From Macrothele yani (Eukaryota > Arthropoda > Arachnida > Araneae > Macrothelidae), in contig CM077010.1 of assembly GCA_039090855.1 (NCBI GenBank), forward strand, positions 41,682,905-41,746,904: a DNA stretch of 64,000 bases, given 5' to 3'. Of this stretch, positions 42,636-52,959 are shown piece by piece. Position 1 is the first letter of the stretch. Each line of letters begins with the position of its first letter. The translations under genes and the position numbers were made by a program. The notes under the pieces are model-generated. The model ran no database searches. It saw only the letters and a program-made list of their open reading frames with translations, and had not been told where the DNA came from.

Positions 42636-44038
42636 AACTGCTGGCCGCCCAAAATGCAACACCAAGAAGGAAGCATCCGATTGGCCTGTAATTCGCAGCA
42701 TACGTCGCCCGCGAGAGGACATGCAAACGATTAGCATTGCAGGGCATATGCAAATCATGTGCGCCCGGAACGCCACAGAGAAGCACTATAAAAAGGGTGC
42801 ACAGAAGGCGGGGTGTAAGTAGTGGAAGTGTGTTGTGCTGCCGGACCTGTGGGTGGGAAGCTTCCTGATGCCTCGTTGCAGAATACGGCAGTCATTCCAG
42901 AACGTTTCGGAGTTCGACAGAGGACGAATAGTGGCTTATCGCGACAGCGGTTTATCGTACCGACACATCGGCGCCCGTGTGGGACGACATCCAGCCACAG
43001 TGAGGCGAGTATGGATTCGGTGGGTGCAGGAGGGACGGACTGACCGACGTGAGCGATTGCCGCAGCAGCGGCACACCACCGATCAAGAGGACCGGCATGT
43101 TGTGCGGCGGGTATTGACGGCTCGCACCGCCACATCACGCACGTTAGCGCAGGAATTAGGGTGTGTTGCGCAACAACCTGTGTCAGCACGTACCGTTCGA
43201 CGTCGTCTGCAGGAGCGGAGACTTGTCGCACGGCGCCATTGCTCCGATTACCATTGACGTTACACCACCGGCGAGTGCGGCGGCAGTGGACCGTTGAACG
43301 CCGCACCTGACTACGGAATGGCACGACATTGTCTTCTCCGACGAATCCCGCTTCTGCCTGCAACACCAGGATGGTAGGATCCGCGTGTGGCGGCACCGCG
43401 GCGAGAGATTGTATGACGCCTGCATTATGCATCGCCATACCGGTCCGTCGCCTGTCTTTATGGTTTGGGGGCACAATTGGATATGACACCCGCACCCCTC
43501 TGGTACGCATCGCCGGTACACTCAACAGGCACCGCTGCACCTCCGACGCTTTGGAGCCTGTAGTCCTCCCTTACCTGAAGGACCTGCCAGCGGCCACGTT
43601 TCTACAGGACAATGCGCGTCCGCACGTGGCACGCATCGTGCAACAATTCTTCACGGAGGTGTCATTATTGCCGTGGCCCGCCTGTTCTTCCGATATGTCG
43701 CCCATCGAACACGTCTGGCGGCTGATCGGCAACCGAATGGCCCGGCAAGCACCACCCGCGGCTACGCCTGATGAACTGTGGCAACGTGTGGAAGCAGCCT
43801 GGACCGACATACCCGAAGCCCACATCCAAAGCCGCTTTCGTTCGATGCCGCGGCGCGTAGCGGCCTTTATTGCCAGCCATGAGGGGCCACATGAACTATT
43901 GATGTCTGCGTGTTCCGCAAGTCGCACGGGCCTGTAAGCTCAATCGTTTTATCTTTGTATCTGCTGTTATGTGTCCAGTAAATCTGGCTTTGCTATCTCG
44001 TGTCCTTCTTGGTGTTGCATTTTGGGTGGCCAGCAGTG
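42636..44038 (+). mobile_element. Tc1-F: full-length Tc1-like element
   Basis: TIRs of about 31 bp share ACTGCTGGCC(A/G)CCCAAAAT and GCAACACCAAGAAGGA, with TA on both sides (42634-42635 and 44039-44040). The element is 1403 bp, more GC-rich than its surroundings, and the TIRs differ at few positions, so it is one of the younger copies. A leader of about 230 bp precedes the transposase. Confidence 0.9.
42868..43937 (+). pseudogene. Tc1-like transposase (Tc1-F)
   Basis: About 350 residues in three frames. Frame one: MPRCRIRQSFQNVSEFDRGR, then GLSYRHIGARVGRHPATVRR (first HTH) and QPVSARTVRRRLQERRLVAR, ending at a stop near 43255. Frame two: HDIVFSDESRFCLQHQDGRI RVWRHRGERLYD (first aspartate, 43322 on). 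Frame three: TFLQDNARPHVARIVQQFF (second aspartate) and SSDMSPIEHVWRLIGNRM (glutamate), then RSMPRRVAAFIASHEG. All three catalytic residues are present; two frameshifts break the gene. No recognisable host function. Confidence 0.85.
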
Positions 44039-44060
44039 TAGTATATACGTCACAGTGCAC

Positions 44061-44639
44061 AATACCTTATCAAAGGACGTTACAAAATAATAGCTTCATA
44101 ACGGATTGTAGATTTATTTTGTTCAAGGTTATCTTCATTTAAAACCTATACCTTCACTTCACCTTAGCTCCACTTTGATACTCCAATAGTTTCAAATTGT
44201 TCGCATCTATGTTTGAAAAAGCTGAAACCTTAATTAAACATGAAAATTTCTTTCAAGATGTCGGCAAGGATTCAAAACAACAGAGTCCTAATTACAATGT
44301 CCAAGTCCTTTTATTCTTTATCCAAACACGTCAATGTTCAATAACCACTTCTCTTGTGACAACATACTGAATAGAATTCACCCAATGATTTTGTACAAAT
44401 AGCGAAATTGCCCCTTTTTGCAGGTGGTCGTATTCGAAGCCACATCTTCCTACAACGGAGTTCTACCAATTCAACCACAATTTGCCGTTTTGACATGTAC
44501 GGCACTTCTGAAGTAGGTCGTCATAACATTGACTCTTAGCTCCTTCCATATGACGTAAAGATTTCTATGTTAACGACCAGTGTAGTCTAGCTCTCCCAAT
44601 ATCGTTCTCAATTCTAAATACAATCTTCTCAAAAAATAC
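44061..44639. other. No gene; tRNA-like segment on the minus strand near 44421-44490
   Basis: Mostly AT-rich. In reverse, TGGTTGAATTGGTAGAA and GGCTTCGAATACG lie about 35 bp apart, in A box and B box positions. This could be a decayed SINE of a further family. The remainder shows nothing. Confidence 0.4.
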
Positions 44640-44728
44640 AGGGTGATTCATAAAGAAGTTTACAGTTTCCAGATGCTATAAAACAGTAACAGTTGAAGAC
44701 ACGGACCACAACTGCTAACCGTTAGGTA

Positions 44729-46507
44729 AGACGTAAACTAGCTGATGACAATTAACCTGTACCGTCCAATTGCGGACTCCACAGGGCTAAACAAACTCTC
44801 TCGGTATTAAAAGTAACGGCGTTGCGAGTAATCCTGCCAGGATTTGACATTCCCTCATCCGGACAGAATCGGTTCGTAGACCCGCAGCTTGCTGCTACCC
44901 CAGTGGGCCGGCACTTCACACCTCTTCCTCATTACCCGTGTGTGCGTGTCATTTGGGCAGGGGTTAGACAATGGCTCTACCCCTGTCTGGGAGAATCGAT
45001 TGCTTGTGCGAATTGTTTAGGCCGATCGCCCTTTATTCAAACAAAATACTTACATGCGCATATATACACTGAGGAACTGATCTTTTCGTGGAAGGTTAAT
45101 CCTTTGCTCAATGAGCCCTCTCACACTGAAAAACATTGAAAAATATTTACATTGAATTTATTTACATTGTTACTTACTCTGCCACAGGACTAGGGTCAGT
45201 TCTGTGGTGATGATGACTCTGGGCTCGAGTCATCAGGTCCTCTTCTCCGTCTTCATCCCCCTTCTATCTTTTTTCTTCTACGGTCACCCCTCAATTAAGT
45301 AGACCGTCTGCTGCTCTCTGAGGTGCTTGACCATCTCGATGATCCCCTGTCGCGCTCTTGGGTACGCGAGCAGGATCGAGAGATCCCTAGTCTTTGCCAA
45401 TTCTGGCACCAAAGTTGTTCTCATTCCTGACAGGGAAGCACATTCTAGAATCATGTGTGCGACATCTGCAGTCTGGGCACCACACATGCACACTCGCTCC
45501 CTAACCGCAAATCTGCGGAAGTACTCCGGCGAAACACCGTGCTCGGTTAGTACCTGGTTAAGGAAACCATTACTCTCAATGCGCCTTATCGAAATTCGGG
45601 GGAAATGCGGCGTGTTCGTCTTCCCGTATCACCTGCACCCCATCTTTGTTGTCACTCCACTAATGTGGCTTTTTTTCAGTTGTGTCCGCACGCTTTGCAA
45701 CGGCGTTCGCATCTGAAAATCTACGTCCTCTTTTCCAGCCGCTTCCTTCGCTAGCTGGTCTGCTCGTTCATTTCCAACTGCACATTTTCAACTATGACTT
45801 CGGATCCAGTGGAAGGTAACCCTCATACTTCCCGCTGACTTGAATAGCGCTTTTATCTTTCTGACAAGGGGAGTCTTACTCCCGAACTGACCAAGCGCTT
45901 TCTGGGCCGCTTGGCTATCAGAGAATATGCTATAAGCCCCTTCGCTATTGATAGATAACACCCAGCGCTTTCCTCACCTGATCGCCAGTAACTCTGCTTG
46001 AAAGACAGAGGAATTGGGCGATAGTTTCACTCGTTCCGCGTGTGTCTCGTCGCCATCCGAGAGCACGCAGTAACCTGCGCCAACACTAACATCTATTTTC
46101 GAACCTTCCGTGAACATTTCCTTCCCCTGTCCTGTGGGGAGAGCTTTGTCCCAGATCAGACAAACCTCGTTGGCTGGGTGGCAAGTCCAGTCTATTCTCA
46201 GAAGTTCCGCCTCGGACGACCGGTACTGGTGTCCTAGGAGAGAAACATCGTCCCCATAGCGGTGGGTCTGCATTACTGCTTCCCTCACTACGACCAGGTC
46301 CGCCGGTTCACACCCAGCCAGCACTTGCAGCGCCGCTGTGGAGGTCGTGCGGAAACACCTCGTGATCCCCAGTAGCGCCCTGCGCTGAATTTGGTTAATA
46401 CCATTTCTCATTTTCACGGTGTCTGACCACCAGGCGGGACACGCATATGTTAACATGCGCTCTACCCCTCGCTTATAGAGCACCGTTTTAGCTGTCCCAG
46501 TCAGCCG
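44729..46507 (-). mobile_element. R1/I-like LINE, 5'-truncated, with RNase H
   Basis: Flanked by AACCGTTAGGTA (44717-44728 and 46508-46519), a 12-bp target duplication. The minus strand reads LYKRGVERMLTYACPAWWSD and NQIQRRALLGITRCFRTTST, the end of the reverse transcriptase region. An RNase H domain follows (MFTEGSKIDVSVGAGYCV, SVFQAELLAIR, and a SDSQAAQKALGQFG stretch). A late zinc-knuckle-like CMCGAQTADVAHMILECASL lies near 45490-45430. The protein ends at 45284, and about 550 bp of 3' UTR follow. Frameshifts occur near 45970 and 45600. The clade could be R1, I or a relative. Confidence 0.8.
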
Positions 46508-46598
46508 AACCGTTAGGTAGATGTTCTCATTAAGTTTGTGTCCCGCTACTGAGGGAAGTGACGTAGGCGATAGCGCGCGTCACGTGACTAGCAGTAAA

Positions 46599-46865
46599 AT
46601 GGCAATGGAGAAGACGTTTTGGGTTCTTGAATTGAGCAAAACGGAATCTGTAACTGTTGTACAACGGCATTTTCCTTCACGATTCGGAAAAGAACCTCCA
46701 ACGCGAAAAATCTATCTACGACTGGCATAAAAAAATTTGAAACTACGGGCTGTTTGTGCAAACTTAAAAGTCCTGGACGACCGGGTGTATCGGGTTTGGG
46801 CGGAAATGGATTACCGGCTCGATGTGTGTCGTGTGACTAAGGGTGCATACATAGAACATCTGTGA
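46599..46865 (+). pseudogene. DUF4817-type transposase, N- and C-terminus joined by a deletion
   Basis: Starts MAMEKTFWVLELSKTESVTV VQRHFPSRFGKEPPTRKIY, the helix-turn-helix domain of these mariner-like transposases. After a stop it jumps to VYRVWAEMDYRLDVCRVTKG AYIEHL, the last residues of the same protein family. The whole catalytic core is missing. Confidence 0.75.
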
Positions 46866-46984
46866 CTGTCTCTAAAAACACTTGAAACATTCCCCTACGA
46901 TTATGTAACATGTAACATAAAATATCTTACATTGTTCTTGTTTTATAGTGCTTTGAAACTGTATACTTCTTTATGAATCACCCT

Positions 46985-47184
46985 GCATATATCTGCTCAT
47001 CAGTATTCCCTCAAAGCGGCCATGGACAATGTGCGCCTAACCCAATGAGCTGGGCAGGCATCAAAACAACTTGGGCAAATAATTTTATTTTCTCGGTTTC
47101 TCTTACTAATGCAGTAGGAGTTGGAACTTTGATTGGAACCCTTATTTGTTTTTTCTAATCACCCAATTTTTATCACCGTTCTTT
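46985..47184. other. No gene seen
   Basis: Short AT-rich spacer between the mariner-like element and the 99-bp duplication. Confidence 0.4.
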
Positions 47185-47384
47185 CCACAATTAATTTTAA
47201 ATAAAGAAAATATTAAAAACATTTCATTAAAATTTCTATTTTATAAAAAAGTAAGAAGCTCAAACTTACTTCTTGAATAAAAAACCACAATTGATTTTAA
47301 ATAAAAAAATATTAAAAACATTTCATTAAAATTTCTACTTTATAAAAAGTAAGAAGCTCAAACTTACTTCTTGAATAAAAACAC
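47185..47384 (+). repeat. 99-bp tandem duplication
   Basis: Copies start CCACAATT(A/G)ATTTTAAATA at 47185 and 47284 and each ends AACTTACTTCTTGAATAAAA. Very few differences are seen, so the duplication is recent. Confidence 0.9.
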
Positions 47385-47833
47385 TGGAAATTAGGAAAAG
47401 CGTGTTTACGCATAATACACAGTTTCTTTGTATATCAAAATATCTGGGAGAATAAGAAACGAAATAACACCCAAAATGCAAAATAATTGTTCAAATAGAA
47501 CAAGTGCAAAATCGTTCTGATCTGACAGTCCTTCCAAGGAATAAATCGCCTCTCAATTTTTTCTCCCAAACCGAAGACTAGACCGTTTGAGTTTAGGACT
47601 CGACCTCAATCTTTAAGAATACTCGGAAAATATTGTTTACCATTTATGAAGAAGTTGTCGGCTGATGTCTTCGGCTTTTGTGACTTTTCAAAAACTTGTA
47701 GACTATCTCAAGATCGATATGTTGTCCACTTGCGAGACAGTATTTTATTCTCCTCAGCATATCCAGATAGCTCACTTCTAATCTGTTCCGTCATTTAGTT
47801 TTGATGCTGTTCATTAGGCTAAATCTAATCAAC
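47385..47833. other. No gene seen
   Basis: AT-rich, no motif recognised; leads into the 76-bp array. Confidence 0.4.
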
Positions 47834-48283
47834 CTCTCTCAGCTTTATCACTGGAATCTTGAAAAGTGCCGCATATGTCAGCCAACTTTGATAAGCCTGA
47901 AAACTAATCCTCTCTCAGCGTCGGCACCGGAATCTTGAAAAGTGCCGCATATGTCAACCACCTTTAATAAGTTTGAAAAATAACCCTCTCTCAGCATCGG
48001 CACTGGAAGCTTGAAAAGTGCCGCATATGTCAACCAACTTCGATAAGTTTGAAAAATAATCTTCTCTCAGTATCGGCACAGGAAGCTTGAAAAGTGCCGC
48101 ATATGTCAACCACCTTTAATAAGTTTGAAAAATAACCATCTCTCAGCATCGGCACTGGAAGCTTGAAAAGTGCCGCATATGTCAACCAACTTTGAGAAGT
48201 TTGAAAAATAACCCTCTCTCAGCATCGGCACTGGAAGCTTGAAAAGTGCCGCATATGTCAACCAACTTTGATAAGTTTAAAAC
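47834..48283 (+). repeat. 76-bp tandem array x 6
   Basis: Units start (C/T)TCTCTCAG at 47834, 47910, 47986, 48062, 48138 and 48214, exactly 76 bp apart. Each holds CTTGAAAAGTGCCGCATATG and ACTTTGATAAGTTTGAAAA. Substitutions only, no indels between units. Confidence 0.95.
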
Positions 48284-48504
48284 TTTTATTTTGCGAATAC
48301 ATAGCCTACCACATCTTTGAAGTTTTTAATGCCCCTATTTTTAGCTTTTCCATTAAAACGAACTTAAATTCTGTGCATAATGAACACATTAACTTTAACA
48401 CATCTCTGAATTCATTTTTCTCAACATTTGTATGCGGGAGTCCTAACAAAAGTTCTGCACACTGTTCATTTTTGAGAAAAGCGTGAAGTAACGGAGAAAA
48501 GTTA

Positions 48505-49112
48505 CTTTATTGTTGTACAATGTACTCCCCTCCACTGCTACTGACGGCTTGCCAGCGGTGAGGAAGGTCCTGGATGCCCCGTAGTACGCCATCTTTGTTC
48601 AGCTGTAGTATTATTACTCCGGTCACGTCCAATGACAGTTCGTCCAGCGATTCGTAGCGTACGCCACGGAGCCGATTTTTTAACTTTAGCAAAAGATCAA
48701 AGTCAGGTGGACTGAGATCAGGGTTATATGGTGTGTGTAATAAAGTTTTTCAGCCAGATTTCGACAAAATTTCCTGTACTGATGATGCACCAGGACACGA
48801 TGCGTTTTCATGCAGCAAGATCGCACCCGCTTCCAACAAATTTTGGAGATTTTAATGAGTTTTTGGTCTTAACTTTGTCCTCAGAAAGAAATTGTGCTTC
48901 GATCAAGAGTTCCTTCCCACAAACTTCTTGCAAGGGTTTGTGTCGGAGTTTTACCCCGAAGAGTTTCTACTTTCACGAACGAGCGCTGGTCTAACGCCGT
49001 GACTCGACCTGAGGAGCTGCACGCTTCCATTTCCAAACCCTCCCACGTCCACACAGCAAATGATAGCGCGTCTTTCTGACACCACTGCTTTGCTGAGTCT
49101 GACCTTGACATG
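48505..49112 (-). pseudogene. Mariner transposase, internally deleted
   Basis: On the minus strand the N-terminus reads SSGRVTALDQRSFVKVETLR GKTPTQTLARSL near 49030-48940. The middle is missing; it resumes AILLHENASCPGASSVQEIL (second aspartate changed to glutamate, about 48830), then TPYNPDLSPPDFDLLLKLKN (third aspartate present) and the C-terminus GIQDLPHRWQAVSSSGGEYI at 48510. These are the signatures of mariner DD34D transposases. First catalytic residue lost. Confidence 0.8.
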
Positions 49113-49687
49113 ATACAATCATTTTCCTAATTTCATCATTCGTTATGACCCTGATATTATTTTCATTTTTCATTTATTTATTATTATTTTTGCAGGTAAT
49201 TGATTTTCGATTTATGAAAATTAATTAGGGATTTGGAAATTTTAATCTAAAATGCTCACTCCGCGGCCGCAGCGACTTAACTTCCTATGCAGCTTAGATG
49301 GAACATTGCTGCACCTTAGAAGGAACCTTACTGCTCATATAATTCGCTCTTATAGCATGTACATTGAATATATTTGTTTACATTTGCCTCTCCGACATTG
49401 CTCGTCTCCACATTGCTCCCTTAATTTCTGAACATTAATTCGTGTTTACCTTGATTGCACTTTGACTGATTGTCAAGTTTGCCAACTTCAAGATCGTCTG
49501 AAGGAGCTTTGTGGTGTTATGTGAGGAAATATTTGACGAGAGGCGAAACCAAATTTACATGTGAACACAGGAACTCTAAAAGAAGGTTAGATTAGAGGTG
49601 TACGTCACAACGTAAATACTCTGCATTATCAAACAGAAGTCATCGCTCTTTCCACGTTTATACGAGAGTCACTGAAATATTCTAATT
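49113..49687. other. No gene recognised
   Basis: Stop-dense sequence without TIRs or coding motifs that I recognise. It may form, with 49688-49890, part of a SINE. Confidence 0.4.
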
Positions 49688-49761
49688 GGCCGCTACCGGG
49701 AATCGAACCTAGGGTCTTCCAGTTACGCGCCGGACATGCTACCACTGCACCACAGCGGCAT
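49688..49761 (-). tRNA. tRNA-like segment, probably a pseudogene or SINE head
   Basis: In reverse, GCCGCTGTGGTGCAGTGGTA through GGTTCGATTCCCGG and TAGCGGC. A 7-bp acceptor stem, D arm, a TCCGG/CTGGA anticodon stem and a T arm can be drawn. But the base before the anticodon is G instead of T and the T stem has a mismatch. The anticodon position would be CGT. A working tRNA is unlikely; the general look is closest to tRNA-Gly. Confidence 0.4.
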
Positions 49762-49896
49762 CGAATTCTTCAGACTCACATACGACTAACTGCCAAACCA
49801 CATGGCAGGCTGCTTCTTGGAGCCCCGCAAAATGCTAGGGATTCGCCAAAGATGGAAAGCAGGAACTGAACAAATGGTAACTAGGACGCGAATGAA

Positions 49897-50003
49897 TAAT
49901 TAATACACACACTCGACGTGAATCAGGAACATCAAACAGAAAAATATAGAGGGATGACTTCTATTTGATGTTCCTAGTCCACGTCAATTGTGTGTATTAA
50001 TTA
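49897..50003. repeat. Palindrome with arms of about 43 bp
   Basis: TAATTAATACACACACTCGA CGTGA..GGAACATCAAACAG pairs with TATTTGATGTTCCTAGTCCA CGTCA..TGTGTGTATTAATTA across a loop of about 20 bp; only a few mismatches. It is non-coding. Confidence 0.85.
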
Positions 50004-50122
50004 CTCTGTATTAACAGTTGTAAAATACGAACCGTATTTCTTAAAACTATATATGAAATACCAAATTGACATTTTTCGTTGAAGATACGAACATTTTCTT
50101 TTTTTATTTTGTTCGAATCTAG

Positions 50123-50391
50123 TAGTCGAATTTTGCAACGGAGGCAGCATTCCCAAGAGTTTGACAGAGCTCACAGTTCTGGGTTTAGTTCTTTTTATCC
50201 CAGGAAAAAAGAGGAAGTGCTTCCTTTCCTCTTTAGATGGCTGTATTTACAGTCCTCGTAACGAAAGAAAGGACTTGAATATCCCAGCAGACTTGGAGGA
50301 TTGTCTGCGTTCCAGAAACGATCCCCATTTAAGGAGAGATCCCTGGCTGAGAAGGCATTACGGATATTATCCTTATACGGGTCATCAATAA
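50123..50391 (+). CDS. Candidate host exon (3'-terminal), unknown product
   Basis: An open frame of 88-89 codons ends at TAA (50389-50391). A T-rich tract and AG at 50121-50122 precede it, as in a 3' splice site. The product reads EFCNGGSIPKSLTELTVLGL, then KKRKCFLSSLDGCIYSPRNE, and ends DPWLRRHYGYYPYTGHQ. It has four cysteines, a short hydrophobic stretch (LTVLGLVLFIPG) and a charged, tyrosine-rich tail. It resembles no transposon protein known to me and does not overlap a repeat. AATAAA lies about 200 bp downstream. It could equally be chance. Product unknown. Confidence 0.25.
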
Positions 50392-50835
50392 GTGGAGATA
50401 CTTAAGAAAAGATACTCGTCCCTCTTACTCTCATAAGGGCGAGTTAATCTGGCATGGCAAAATTGTAAGCATTAAATTACGCCCTCATGCAAGCAATCAA
50501 GGACAACGAGAACACGTTTGTTTTACTCTCTTCTTCAATATATATATATTTGCGATAATTTTGAGAAAGAGTCGCCAAGCATGGAACAAGACAATAAAAA
50601 TTTGGATGAAAGATCTGATAGAAAAGAGTTCTACTGCACTCCTTCGCGAAACAAGGATTTTATTTCTTACCCTTAGTACTTTAGGAACTTTTATTTAATC
50701 GAGAGAGATTTATCCAGTGATGGTCAATATGGAAGATGAATTCACAAAAATATAGTTCAGAAATTAATATCTTTAAGATAGGATCATCCAGCTGTATAAA
50801 TAGTCAACCTACAATTCCACCTCTTTTCAAATTCG
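50392..50835. other. No gene; possible 3' UTR of the preceding exon
   Basis: AT-rich, stop-dense; ACAATAAAAATTTGG at 50591 contains a poly(A) signal word. Confidence 0.3.
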
Positions 50836-51265
50836 GTTTTTTACGCTTTCCACCCGTAGGTTGGAGAAGCGTATATGCTCCAGCTCTGTCCGCTCGATAA
50901 CGCGTAAAAATGGTTCGATTTAGATGACATTTTAGTATGTGGTAGGGGACCACCTAGGAACGAACCCTATTAAAAATGGGCGAAATAGAGTCAAAGGTCA
51001 GGACATGGGAGCGGGATCTATTTCATTGCCTTTCTGCGTCATAACTTGCGTAAAAATGGTTCGATTCCGATGAAATTTTAATATGTGGTAGGGAACCACC
51101 ACATACTAAAATATTGAAAATGGGCGAAATGGGGTCAAAGGTCAGGATATAGGAGGGGATCCATTCCATCGCCCTTATGCATCATAGCTTACGTAAAAAT
51201 GCTTCTCTTGCGACAAAACTTCATCATGTTGTTCCGGAGATATACTGAACCGGTTCTGTTTAATA

Positions 51266-52616
51266 CAGGGTGATCCATTTAAACCAGTACCCTGAAAAAA
51301 CCTTACATTTTTGCAAGGGTTTGCGCAAAGAACTTCTTATTTTTTTCAATAGAAGCAGCAACTCCTGGAGAATGAAAACCGCCACCATGAAGAAGATTGT
51401 TAACTGTAACTCAGTTCCTGATTTGTTTGTTGTTGCGTTGTCATTCCCTTGCGTGCATTCGGAAATATGCAGTACTCTGTTCCAGAGCGTGTTTTTTTAG
51501 TGAAATCGTATTGGGTAACCAATTCTGTCATCAAAACGCAACGAGCATTTCGAAGAGAGTTTGGAGTTCGAAAAGTGCCAAGCAAGTCAACAATTCTGTC
51601 GATGGTAAAAAAACTGGAGCAAACCGGTTCTCTTCTCAGCGGTAGCGGTAGACATCACCCTCCGATGCTCCAAACGCGTGTGGACAATGCTCGGCAACGT
51701 TTACTTCAATGTCCGACGAAATCGTTGCGCAGATTAAGCCAACAGACAGGATATTCATACGGAACTTGTCAAAGGGCAGCAAAAAAAAAAACGAATATTC
51801 GACCATTCAAAGTGCACGTAATCCATCAGCTGCAGGAACCGGACAAGGGACAGAGAGTAAGCTACTGCAAATGGTTTCAAAACTTTCTTAATTTGCGATC
51901 TGTTATTCTCTCCATCACATGGTTTACGGATGAATCCTGGTTTCATCTGTCAGGCTACGTCAATTCGCAAAACCGCAGATACTGGCCTGCCAAAAACCCA
52001 CACGTTATGTGTGAAACACCGATGCATTCACAAAAGGTTGGTGTATGGTGTGCAGTTTCGTCTACGAAAATTATTGGCCCCAATTTTTTTCTCTGAGACT
52101 GTCAACACTAACGTTTTTTGCCGCATATTCAATGAATTTGTGAAACAACTTGATGACACTGAGTTGACAGAGGGCTACTTTCAGCAGGATGTCGCTACAT
52201 ATCACACATCGAAAGTCTGAATGGAACTCATAACTAGCTTCTTTGATGACAGATTCATTTCAAAAAACATATGGCCTCCCCGATCTCCGGACCTAACTTC
52301 CCCTGACTTTTTTTATGGGGCTACTTAAAGGATAGAGTTTACAAAACCCATCCAAAAACATTGGATGCATTGCGTGAAACAATCAAGACTGAAATTGGCA
52401 ATGGTACTGCTCGTACTCTACATGAGACATCCCTGAATATGATGCGGCGTGTTCAACTGTGTTTACAAGAAAATGGAGGACAATTCCAACATTTGCTTTG
52501 ATAAAATGATTCTCCAATAACACATGTATAATTCTCAACTTACTGTATGATTTTGTTGTTATTTATAAAAAAGTTATAAATAAATCACATGATACTGGTT
52601 TAAATGGATCACCCTG
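51266..52616 (+). mobile_element. Mariner-like element, full length, in satellite S2
   Basis: TIRs are CAGGGTGATCCATTTAAACC and its exact complement at the right end, with TA outside (51264-51265 and 52617-52618). Length 1351 bp. It contains one transposase gene. The identical termini and clean target suggest a late insertion. Confidence 0.9.
51467..52501 (+). pseudogene. Mariner-like (DUF4817-type) transposase
   Basis: Begins MQYSVPERVFLVKSYWVTNS and RAFRREFGVRKVPSKSTILS (HTH). The catalytic segments are WFTDESWFHLSGYVNSQNRR (first D), GYFQQDVATYHTS (second D) and WPPRSPDLTSPDFF (third D). It ends LCLQENGGQFQHLL. The chain is broken by a frameshift near 52090, one TGA at 52218 and a slip in a T run near 52310. 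About 345 residues, all three acidic residues kept. Confidence 0.85.
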
Positions 52617-52959
52617 TATAATCGAAATGGGGTCAAAGGTCAGGGTGCAGGAGAGAGATTTATTTCACAGCAATTATCCTCATAACTTGATTAAAAATGT
52701 TTCTATTGCGACAAAACTTTAGTATGTTGTTGTGGAGGTATACTAAACCAATTCTGTTTAATATCATGGAAATGGAGTCAAAGGTCTGGACACAGGAGCG
52801 AGACTTATTCCACAGCCTTTATCCTTATAATTTGAGTAATGATAAGTAATGATTTCTGGTATGTTGGAAAGCGTATCATAATCAATGCTTTGCATGAATT
52901 TACTAACTTGTTAGAATAGCCAACGACCATTTCGTCTCTTTTGTAGCACGACTTTTGTA

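Larger units (their letters stand above)
42215..44060. repeat. Repeat H, copy 2, carrying Tc1-F
   Basis: From 42215 to 42635, and again from 44041, the sequence matches the reverse of the flanks of the foldback element at 7355-8714. The foldback target appears here unoccupied near 42484-42500 (in reverse: GAATGTAATAAGAACG). The transposon Tc1-F has landed in this copy at a TA. Confidence 0.7.
44640..46984 (+). mobile_element. Mariner-like (DUF4817-type) element, deleted, carrying a LINE
   Basis: Ends are CAGGGTGATTCATAAAGAAG at 44640 and its complement CTTCTTTATGAATCACCCTG ending 46984; the 46-bp region inside also pairs (TTTACAGTTTC / GAAACTGTATA). TA lies left of the element; to the right the sequence is CATA. 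Without the LINE (44729-46507) and one target copy it is about 0.55 kb. It holds the fused first and last parts of a transposase (46599-46865). Confidence 0.8.
50836..52915 (+). repeat. Satellite S2, fifth block (split by a mariner-like element)
   Basis: It starts TTTACGCTTTCCACCCGTAG and ends TATGTTGGAAAGCGTATCAT near 52860, with about 146-bp monomers between, like the blocks at 31345-35490. The insertion 51266-52616 falls in a terminal variant monomer. Flanking sequence TTCTGTTTAATA / TATAATCGAAATGG rejoins to the expected S2 word. Confidence 0.85.

Noticed and set aside
42755..43540. 261-codon minus-strand frame, one of the longest in the window
   Set aside because: Antisense to Tc1-F. 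High GC in this element makes long shadow frames; the plus strand has all transposase motifs.
47834..48283. CRISPR array
   Set aside because: The 76-bp units are contiguous; there are no unique spacers, and the sequence context is animal.
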